Shown here piece after piece: positions 21,901-27,876 of a DNA stretch of 27,876 nucleotides. The position numbers and the translations under genes are program-made. A model generated the notes under the pieces. That model saw nothing but the letters and a program-made list of their open reading frames with translations. It was not told where the DNA came from and searched no databases. The stretch is from positions 1 through 27,876 of IMG/VR virus record IMGVR_UViG_3300034198_002994; one strand, 5' to 3'. The DNA comes from a virus. Within the stretch, counting starts at the first letter, position 1. Every line of letters starts with the position of its first letter.

Positions 21901-24900
21901 TCATCAAACTTCCTGTCACGCATCCACACACGCCACTCAGCGTTCGATGTGACACCTAAAGCATCACGCAACGACTGCGGGACATTGGTCCACAATTTGG
22001 CATCCTGCAAACCCCCATACACCAACACCTTCTTGGTAACAGGAACATCTGCTGCTTTGCGTGAACGAAACAAAGTACGTTCAACGTTCACCTTTGCCAA
22101 GGTTGCATCGTCAAGCATTTTCTCAAGGTCGGCTGGTTTCATAGTGCGCCAACCAGCAGCACCACGAGTCATCTGAACAACCTCGCCAGCATTGGCGCGG
22201 TCAAGTGCCTGTTGAATCATGGCGCGCTTACGCTCAACCATTTTTGCTGTTGACTTCAAGCCAGCGGGGGACAACTCGATAGGTCCGGCGGGGAGTTCCT
22301 TGAGGTTAATCTTGTTGGTGTTCTTGAAGATTGCCAGCACATCGTGATTTCTCTGCCGACCCCTGCCTGCGGTAGCAACTCCGCCAGTGTGAATCAAGCC
22401 GTCGTAGCCGTTTTCCTTCAATGCATCGCCAAGGGCTTTTGCTTGAAAACTATTAGTGCTGAGCGTGATTATCGCACGCTGTTCGTATCCCGCACTGCCG
22501 CCACCCGATTCTTCCTTCTTCACGGCTACGACGGTCTTCTTAAGACCGTCAACGAAGGCAGACTCAATCGAGTCAAAAGGCTCGGAGGGAACGTATTCGG
22601 CAATCCTCTCTTCGAGGATGCGAACATAACTGTTAAGAACCTCAGGAGCAACCTGAGCCAAGCCAGTTTTTTCCAGCATCGAATCACGGAGGTCAAGTAC
22701 TTTCGCCCTTTGACCATTCTTCAACGTGACACGGTAAACGGAACCTCCACCGTTCTTCCCGCTTGCATACTTCTTAGCAATTTGCGAACTGTCGGTGGCA
22801 AAGAAATCAGCAAAGAACCAGTTCTGGATTTGAAGTTCTTTACGGTCCGCAAGGGTGATTTTACCAGTAGAGGAAGAACCATGAAACATGCCCTCCGTGA
22901 ACAAACGCTCGCCAGCACCCTTTGGGTTGCGACCCATCAAGTTCAAGTTCTGCTCGTTAAAGTTCTCAATGCTGAAATAGTTATGGGCACGGTCAGCCCA
23001 CTGGTTAGCCATACCCTCGTTATGTGACATTGCAATAGGCTCAGTAACTTTTACCGAGTTAGCAGCATTAGGGGAACCATGAAATAACCAGTCACCCTCA
23101 TGCTCTGCACGCAACCGTGCAGCCAACTGCAACGTTTCCGTCTTATAGTCAAACCAAGCCAGAGCCTCAGCAGAAATTGGTGTGCCATTGGCAAGGTGGT
23201 TACGTATCTCACGCACAAAGTCAACGTCTTCAGGGTTCACGTGCACACCAGCGCGAGCCAATGAAGCAGAAACATGGTCCTCAACATTTTGCAACGCTTG
23301 CAAAACAGCAGACTGCTCGGACACTTTCTGCTGGCTAACCTTCAAATCTTCACGCACACCAGCCTTGACAAGCATGTTGTCAACCAAGTGACGTGAACCA
23401 ATGACACGGTTAGCAGTCCACGCCTTTAACGCATCACCACCAACAGTGGTCATAGACGTGAAAAACATTCCCGATGCAAGCATCGACAAGTATGCTTCGG
23501 TGATATTACGGATGGTGTAACCAAAACGCATTAACGCCGACACTTTGAACACGTCGTTGAAACGTGTAGCCCAATCAAGACCAGTGTTAACAGTTGTCGA
23601 GTACCACGCGTTAAGCGTACCAGCACCATGCCTTGAAACAGCGTTGTCAAGTTCACGCAAGTTTGGCAAAAACATGTCATTGGCTGATGTGCGTTCAAGA
23701 AGCGGGTCAGCAATAGAAACAGGCAGTCCATCCTCATTGAGAATGGAAATGAACCCGCGTTCCTGGAACTGTTTCAACCCTTGAGCAGTCTTCTTCCGAA
23801 ACTCGTTACGCAAATACTTTGCAGCATCAACCTTTAAGTCTGGGTGCTTTGCAAGAACCAAGTTCTCCATACGTTCCGTCAAACCGTTGACGACGGACTG
23901 CTTGTCACCAATGTGTTGCGCTTCCATGAAACGGTTCACCCAGGCGCGACCCTCACCAGTGGATGACAAGCGACCACCAAGAATACGGTCAGCATCAGCC
24001 ACATACGCTGAAATCTCTCGCATTGACTCGTTGCCGTAGTTCAAACGGGCAAGACCAGACGGGCGGAACGTGTGAAAGAAATCAACAGTGTTCTTGACAG
24101 CCTTGCTGGTTCTGTCAATGACAGCAATCGTTGGGTGCGAACTTGTGATTTGTTGATAAATGACATCAGGGTCTTCATACACTGAACGAACACCAGTAGC
24201 CGAAGCAGCACCCTGGCGAACTGGTGAAAACTTTTGGTCAGCGACCTCAGCAACTTTTCCAAACTTTGCAGCACGACGCGCTGCACGATTCATTGACAAG
24301 TTTTGCATGAACTCAGTTGGCGCAAAGTCAGTTGTCAATGCTGGTGCAGGGCTGCCCATGATTTCTTCAAGACCCTTGCGGTATGCGGCAGATGCTTGCG
24401 ACGTGGGAGCATCAACACTCTTCACATACTTGTCAATCATTGCACCATGCTGACGAAGAATTACATCATCGTTGACAAACGAACTAGGCAAACCGCTGTT
24501 GTCCATCATTGCCACACGCGATTCGCGTGAACCATTTGCAAGGTTGTCAAGAATGTACTGGTACTCGTCATCAACCACATGCTTCTGCGCTAAGCGCAGC
24601 ATTGTGGCAGTGTTGTCTGCCTCAGTTCCAGTCTTAGTGAGCAAACGAAAAACGTCAGCCACTTCTTCAGGTGTTGACGCTTGACCAAGCATGTACCCAG
24701 CAGTGGTTTGAACAGAACTGTCCACATTCCTGCGAACAATCTTGTGGTTTGCTGCGTACACGGAATCGTTGTCAGCAAACTCTTTCAAAGTTTTGTACAA
24801 GCCACCAGATTCTGTTTCAGTGGCTGTGTCTAACTTGCGCCCGTACTCCGACAACGTGGTGTAACCAGGGCGACGGAAACCAAGCAACTTGGGAACACTG

Positions 24901-25766
24901 CTTGCTGTTTCGGCAGCATCGCCAATAATTCCAGCATCGCGAAGAAGTTTTGGTCCTGTTAGGACGCGGCGAACCCCACCCATACCAAAGGAAGCATAAG
25001 TAAGAGGGTCGGTTGCAATGTCGTAAACAAGATTTTCAAACTTGTCCCCGCCCTCAAAAGGTGCATTGGAGTTTTCAAACCATGCTTTGCGAGCCTCAGG
25101 TTCCCACGGGTTGATGAGGCGGTGCTGCCGCTCAAAGTCAACTTTATCCGACCCAGCCTTTTGAACCTGGTCATAGCCAGCACCAACTCCAAGAGCAGAA
25201 GCAGCCCAACTTTCGCCCCAGTTCTTGATGCCATCCCAGATTTTTTCTGGTGTGTCAGTAATACCTGAAACAACGTTAAAAGGTGTATCGCCTGGGTTAC
25301 TGCCAGCAGAGTTTTTTACTGCTGATGACAACTCACCATAAGTAGGACTCTCAACACGGTCAGGGTGAATTACGCTGTCTAGCAACATGCGGTTGTAGTC
25401 GTTTTGCGACTGCCCTTGGCGGTGGAAACGGTCATACTCGCCAAGCGACAGCAACGCAACACCAGTGCGTTGAACAGGTGGGGCTACAACATTGTCAACA
25501 GCAGCAAACGCGTTAAGTCCTACTTTGATAGGTTGAAAAGCAAGTTCGCCTACAGCACCAACAGCAGAACCAAGTGAGTCACCAGCAGCACGCTCAGCAA
25601 GACTTACACTTCTTATCAAGTTATCAACAATGGGCTTGTTGTTACTGAACAGGCTGCCAAAATCGTGGATGGTATCACCAAGGTCTGACAAGCCACCCTT
25701 ACCGTGAAAACCTTTCCAAAACCATCTGTCGTGTGTCCACGAATCTAAAGAATCAAACCAACTCAA
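18957..25766 (-). CDS. Giant internal virion (polyvalent-type) protein with ADP-ribosyltransferase-like domain, 2269 aa
   Basis: One uninterrupted frame covering a quarter of the window. The N-terminal region is helical with NLVYDIATDPLTYASFGMGG. A hydrophobic helix pair (about 745-775) contains RFGYTIRNITEAYLSMLASGM. Residues about 890-1150 look like an ADP-ribosyltransferase of the kind found in phage polyvalent proteins: WLFHGSP (H896), MFHGSSS (H962), FFATDSSQIAKKYA (from F989), GGSVYRVTLKNG, YDGLIHTGG (Y1121) and HDVLAIF (H1141). Later come helical stretches and SPFYNAWDNQLRRW (about 1751-1764). No tape-measure repeats are seen. It starts with TTG overlapping the previous stop (TTGA). 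Probable role: carried in the head and injected to act on the host or to form the DNA channel. Structural location is inferred from position between portal and scaffold. Confidence 0.75.
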   Translation of the reverse strand: MSWFDSLDSWTHDRWFWKGFHGKGGLSDLGDTIHDFGSLFSNNKPIVDNLIRSVSLAERAAGDSLGSAVGAVGELAFQPIKVGLNAFAAVDNVVAPPVQRTGVALLSLGEYDRFHRQGQSQNDYNRMLLDSVIHPDRVESPTYGELSSAVKNSAGSNPGDTPFNVVSGITDTPEKIWDGIKNWGESWAASALGVGAGYDQVQKAGSDKVDFERQHRLINPWEPEARKAWFENSNAPFEGGDKFENLVYDIATDPLTYASFGMGGVRRVLTGPKLLRDAGIIGDAAETASSVPKLLGFRRPGYTTLSEYGRKLDTATETESGGLYKTLKEFADNDSVYAANHKIVRRNVDSSVQTTAGYMLGQASTPEEVADVFRLLTKTGTEADNTATMLRLAQKHVVDDEYQYILDNLANGSRESRVAMMDNSGLPSSFVNDDVILRQHGAMIDKYVKSVDAPTSQASAAYRKGLEEIMGSPAPALTTDFAPTEFMQNLSMNRAARRAAKFGKVAEVADQKFSPVRQGAASATGVRSVYEDPDVIYQQITSSHPTIAVIDRTSKAVKNTVDFFHTFRPSGLARLNYGNESMREISAYVADADRILGGRLSSTGEGRAWVNRFMEAQHIGDKQSVVNGLTERMENLVLAKHPDLKVDAAKYLRNEFRKKTAQGLKQFQERGFISILNEDGLPVSIADPLLERTSANDMFLPNLRELDNAVSRHGAGTLNAWYSTTVNTGLDWATRFNDVFKVSALMRFGYTIRNITEAYLSMLASGMFFTSMTTVGGDALKAWTANRVIGSRHLVDNMLVKAGVREDLKVSQQKVSEQSAVLQALQNVEDHVSASLARAGVHVNPEDVDFVREIRNHLANGTPISAEALAWFDYKTETLQLAARLRAEHEGDWLFHGSPNAANSVKVTEPIAMSHNEGMANQWADRAHNYFSIENFNEQNLNLMGRNPKGAGERLFTEGMFHGSSSTGKITLADRKELQIQNWFFADFFATDSSQIAKKYASGKNGGGSVYRVTLKNGQRAKVLDLRDSMLEKTGLAQVAPEVLNSYVRILEERIAEYVPSEPFDSIESAFVDGLKKTVVAVKKEESGGGSAGYEQRAIITLSTNSFQAKALGDALKENGYDGLIHTGGVATAGRGRQRNHDVLAIFKNTNKINLKELPAGPIELSPAGLKSTAKMVERKRAMIQQALDRANAGEVVQMTRGAAGWRTMKPADLEKMLDDATLAKVNVERTLFRSRKAADVPVTKKVLVYGGLQDAKLWTNVPQSLRDALGVTSNAEWRVWMRDRKFDDPEVRQVMSQWGKENNVGKIELADRKAHGGHVVIAFPEFFSRSASAAAAPKHVVERHLHDYMGELRAGMNPIVPDADVTSRTFRWGTMAATRAERKEFYQNYRQNAGLNGLNNRMVHPDYDKETLREMVRNDLPDALRSLAQKQKDAEHQLRLRIAAHEQRVNQLERIGKKRVTGMDGYYKDIPGVGRVFVPGIYQNNTAEGQITHRLLSSTDSFESLSGYQKAYQAGPSAMVSSEITPQESRYFEAWSNILNHHFRDSASGRIDPLVERLMAGESKESLVNWLKGTKEGSDYRRNMSWQFRDLEKKIHDLDSSVRLYLPNDIRDAWASGQANESFLINKFVDQQGNLPKIVGRLVPTGHEASRESMNRGVWQSTTRWFFRHLGSIPEDTMARHPLARGFYKQYMDEKIGQAHQYLGRDLTIDEMNKLSNQGRVHAYENVRQTLFNIDRRSGAGSSRLVVLASPFYNAWDNQLRRWSGFLWRKPERFLIPSELISQHLTDLPIFDSQGNRVKNFNNVDLNKDWIVLPSFLTKTASKMLKNTPGLRPVGDVLENFAGRVPLKSMDVVFQGNPLRPDLGPLAAAPLYEFLKNKPSQADFLKFVFPTGLPEDGPGMFMASAIRNVYTVQNAMNNARFVSAYNMIAKHEQIQYEQGLRPDLPLDDEVMNKTKSYFMLKTLTNLTSPVSISYANDVTYLAEELRRMQKAYPQQGEADYRFLQAHPEAWAVLTPQSSNPSHLQARNEVTANLQRYHESASLASGHNIPEVVGFIGNYGLGAYDPAKFSQAAYQWQMSNSPAAGADTYRSKADSKENLALAKAQVGWVQFSKFTSMLEAQVRSLGYSLDNPNVARWVTERKTMFAKEVAATNKEWSNDYFSSDSTKYQRRADYFETLLTTDSVFMKDHGSDPLMKSIAVFLQTRNILNNRLLEREQQGGSPSAEAQDNADIYGPYLQILSDLKLRSTGFNDWFDKYFANDKVVARYAN

Positions 25767-26215
25767 ATTGCACCACGCAGATACTGGATGGCGGCACGCG
25801 TAGAATCAGACACAGAAGGGTCGTCAGCAAACTTCAACAAAATTGGAAGCGCAGCGCGAAGCGTGCGCAACTGGTCAGGACTTTGCGCAGGCGGAAGCGC
25901 ACTCATGCCAGGACCAGCACCAATATCTGCACCTGCCGTTACAGGCTCATTAGGAAACTGTGTAGGTGCATTAAATGGGACAACCGATGAAGCGTTACCT
26001 GTCGCGCCTTGACCCTGTGGTGCTTGCGCCGCTGTACCGCTACTAGCCATCGGTGCCGATGTTTGAAGGTCATAGAAATCTTGACCTTCACCGTACGGAA
26101 GCCCAGACACATACTGTGCCCCCTGCTTCCCATCAGTACGCTTACTCATGGCACCAGGACCAGACACTGGTGCAGGATTGGAGGGTTTACGGTAGCCACC
26201 ACGACTGTCAGCCAT
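25763..26215 (-). CDS. Conserved actinophage structural-module protein, 150 aa
   Basis: The N-terminus RGGYRKPSNPAPVSGPGAMS followed by KRTDG, and a mid-part NAPTQFPNEPVTAGADIGAGPG, match a family I know from many actinobacteriophage genomes near the portal; its function is unknown. The middle is Gln/Gly/Pro-rich and disordered; the C-terminus is a short helical unit (LRTLRAALPILLKFADDPSVS). The ATG has a strong AGGAGGT site. It overlaps the giant gene by TTGA. Confidence 0.75.
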   Translation of the reverse strand: MADSRGGYRKPSNPAPVSGPGAMSKRTDGKQGAQYVSGLPYGEGQDFYDLQTSAPMASSGTAAQAPQGQGATGNASSVVPFNAPTQFPNEPVTAGADIGAGPGMSALPPAQSPDQLRTLRAALPILLKFADDPSVSDSTRAAIQYLRGAI

Positions 26216-26453
26216 CGTTACCTCCTAAAAGTTTTTCAAGGTCCGCTGCTGCGGATTTGCTTGCTTGTTGTTCTTGTTCATAGTTTGAGTGAGCAGCCGT
26301 GACTTCAAACAACACATCGAAGAAATCAAAAAATGCTGTAGCGATGTCCCGACACAGTGAGGCGAGGAGGCTTGCAACAGCACTGCGGTTAAGCGGTGGT
26401 GCAAACTCAACAGAGTGACCCTCGGTTTCAACTTCAAAATCGTTGTCGTCCAT
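26208..26453 (-). CDS. Hypothetical small protein, 81 aa
   Basis: An acidic N-terminus (MDDNDFEVETEGHSVEFAPP), a hydrophobic helix (SAVASLLASLCRDIATAFFDFFDVLFEV) and a charged C-terminus (YEQEQQASKSAAADLEKLLGG). I chose the ATG at 26451-26453 over the GTG before it. It overlaps the 150-aa gene by 8 bp. Possibly a portal- or head-associated helper; no family recognised. Confidence 0.6.
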   Translation of the reverse strand: MDDNDFEVETEGHSVEFAPPLNRSAVASLLASLCRDIATAFFDFFDVLFEVTAAHSNYEQEQQASKSAAADLEKLLGGNDG

Positions 26454-26477
26454 CACGGCTGCTCTCTCAATTAGTTT

Positions 26478-26624
26478 TTACTTTCCCCACTTAGCGTGCT
26501 GAGCCGTTGACTTGGTAGTGTTAGTTCCCTTTGTCGCACCAGGCTTGACGCCAAAAATGGTCTTTGCTGCTGGGGTCTTAGCAGTGCCCTTAGCGGTCAT
26601 GCTCTTTCCTGTGAATTTAGCCAT
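26478..26624 (-). CDS. Basic small protein, 48 aa
   Basis: Reads MAKFTGKSMTAKGTAKTPAAK... ending TAQHAKWGK, rich in Lys, Thr and Ala. The ATG has an excellent GGAGGTG site 9 bases upstream, shared in style with the other late genes. Spacing fits between the portal stop and the 81-aa gene. Similar in type to the other small Lys-rich proteins in this genome. No family. Confidence 0.7.
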   Translation of the reverse strand: MAKFTGKSMTAKGTAKTPAAKTIFGVKPGATKGTNTTKSTAQHAKWGK

Positions 26625-26642
26625 AGTTGTATTCACCTCCCG

Positions 26643-27875
26643 TCAAAGCCGATTGCGAACGGTTGCCCTAAAGGAAGGGTTACCTCCATTAGTCAAACCA
26701 GCCAACAACTCGTTCAAACCCTGAGGGGCTTGCTGTTGTGGACTTGCTTGACTTATAAGCCCAGCCGCGCCAGCAGGAGCCTGCTCAGGGGAGCCGCCCA
26801 TGCTGCTAGTTTCCGCACCTGGCATCTCAACTGGTGGCGCGGTGGGAACTTCGGGGGCAGGTTCAGGGGCGAAAGCCTTAGCAACAAGGTCTTCGATTTG
26901 GTCACCCTTTTGTCGTCCCTGGATGATGACACTCAACTTGCTAAGCATGGGGGTGGGGTCTTGACCAGCAGCAGCCATCTGGGGGATGGATGCAGCAACT
27001 TGAGCCAACGCTTGTTTAAGCGTGTCTCGCATTGTTTCAACGTCAATCTTTTGTTCTTCTTCAGTGGCGTTTAACGCGAAAGGCATTTGACGACGCAGGA
27101 AGTCACGAGAGATAAGTTGGTCTCCGCGTGCTTGTAAACCAAACACCAAAGCACGGTTGGGGTCCAACCCAGCCATAAGACCGTATTGAACATCAACCGT
27201 GTAATCACCTGCAATGTCACGCGATGCACGGTACCGAACCTCATACGGTGTACCGTCCTGCATGCCACGCATGGACTTCTCTGTGTCGCCAAAAACTTTT
27301 TCGTCAACCTCAAGGCATAGCCCAATAAGGTTGGTGAAAGCGCGAGCAAACATGGACTGTGCGGTGCGAATCTGAGTATCAAATCCAGACATCAACGCTT
27401 GCACACCACGACCTGTGACAATGGAACCGTCAACGCTGCCATTGCGCGCGTCTGGGTAACGTGACCCTGCGCGTAGTTCGTTGTCCAGTTCAGCCTGCTG
27501 CGCAAACGCAACCTGCGGAACCTCTAATGGAATGCGGCGAATCTTCTCAGGGGTTTGAGTGCGCAAAATTGCGTCCGACCCGAACGCTAATTCCTGCATG
27601 TCAAACGGAACCGCAATAGGTGCTTGAATGGACTTCTGTGCTGCTTCCAAAGCAAGCAGCGCAAAACGAGACTTGGCTACCTGTACAGAAAGTACATCAT
27701 CAAACTGACCGTGTGGTTCGTCATCAAGTCCTGGGCGTCGAAGGATTTCCACCATGCATTTGCCGATGACGTTTTTTGCTTGCGACAAAATAAGACCTTG
27801 GCGGTGCGGCAGGAACAACATGTCCACGTCTTTGTCGTGGTAACGCACAACCTCAACACTGGTTGCGTTGCGCAT
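26643..27875 (-). CDS. Portal protein, C-terminal part (start beyond the window)
   Basis: A 410-aa open part of a phage portal protein. Visible are DMLFLPHRQGLILSQAKNVIGK, a stem/helix region SVQVAKSRFALLALEAAQKS with AIAVPF-like residues, the clip-like RGVQALMSGFDTQIRTAQSMFARAFTNLIGLCLEVDEKVF helix (typical of actinophage portals), and a disordered Pro/Ala/Gln tail from about residue 335. Portals form the dodecameric DNA gate at one capsid vertex. The frame is still open at the right edge, so the N-terminal part lies outside. The shown first Met is an internal one. Confidence 0.8.
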   Translation of the reverse strand: MRNATSVEVVRYHDKDVDMLFLPHRQGLILSQAKNVIGKCMVEILRRPGLDDEPHGQFDDVLSVQVAKSRFALLALEAAQKSIQAPIAVPFDMQELAFGSDAILRTQTPEKIRRIPLEVPQVAFAQQAELDNELRAGSRYPDARNGSVDGSIVTGRGVQALMSGFDTQIRTAQSMFARAFTNLIGLCLEVDEKVFGDTEKSMRGMQDGTPYEVRYRASRDIAGDYTVDVQYGLMAGLDPNRALVFGLQARGDQLISRDFLRRQMPFALNATEEEQKIDVETMRDTLKQALAQVAASIPQMAAAGQDPTPMLSKLSVIIQGRQKGDQIEDLVAKAFAPEPAPEVPTAPPVEMPGAETSSMGGSPEQAPAGAAGLISQASPQQQAPQGLNELLAGLTNGGNPSFRATVRNRL

Positions 27876-27876
27876 A

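Noticed and set aside
22344-23027. Plus-strand frame of 227 codons opposite the ART-like region
   Set aside because: Antisense shadow; the minus-strand frame has recognisable motifs here.
18957-25766. Tape-measure protein or N4-like virion RNA polymerase
   Set aside because: No tape-measure repeats or tail-chaperone genes nearby, and I could not find polymerase motifs; the ART-like segment fits a polyvalent/ejected protein better.
1-27876. CRISPR arrays or insertion sequences
   Set aside because: No regularly spaced repeats with unique spacers and no transposase frame were found; the Cas4-like nuclease is isolated.

Overview
This window is part of a tailed double-stranded DNA phage genome. 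Every credible gene lies on the minus strand, so transcription runs from high to low coordinates, and the genes are packed with ATGA, GTGA, TGATG and TTGA stop-start overlaps. An r1t-type holin next to an M15/VanY-type lysin, a small HNH protein, and structural proteins that resemble conserved actinobacteriophage families (the 150-aa protein at 25763-26215 and the Cys-rich protein at 12580-12927) suggest an actinobacterial host. That host assignment is inference. No long-tail genes are visible (tape measure, tail tube, tail-assembly chaperone frameshift, sheath). Several large helical proteins lie between portal and scaffold instead, which fits a short-tailed (podovirus-like) virion that ejects internal proteins.

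Layout in transcription order. (1) 27875-16239: end of the portal gene, small proteins, a 2269-aa giant virion protein with an embedded ADP-ribosyltransferase-like domain, and three more probable internal virion proteins. (2) 16238-16042: a structured gap with a tRNA-like element and two hairpins. (3) 16041-11053: scaffold, major capsid protein, a capsid-proximal hairpin, fibre-knob and Fn3-like proteins, a small basic protein, HNH, and connector/decoration candidates. (4) 11043-5926: a fibre gene, the lysis cassette (membrane protein, holin, lysin), a stack of tiny Cys- or Lys-rich genes, and a 669-aa tail/receptor protein that ends at an intrinsic terminator. (5) 5925-5618: a control region with a terminator, an 8-bp palindrome, four GTACT repeats, a promoter-like box and a leader hairpin. 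(6) 5617-1: the replication/recombination module, with an unknown leader protein, Cas4-like Fe-S nuclease, zinc-ribbon protein, membrane microprotein, DnaB/RecA-type ATPase, small unknowns, PAPS-reductase-like protein, Holliday-junction-resolvase-like nuclease, split primase (zinc and TOPRIM parts in two overlapping frames), and an Nmad1/DUF1599 protein.

The most notable items are: the giant ART-containing virion protein; the tRNA-like element without a standard D or anticodon arm; the AT-rich PAPS-reductase gene bounded by perfect 19-bp direct repeats; the primase split across a 155-bp overlap; and the repeat-rich control region between late and early modules. Terminase and any integrase or DNA polymerase are not in this window.
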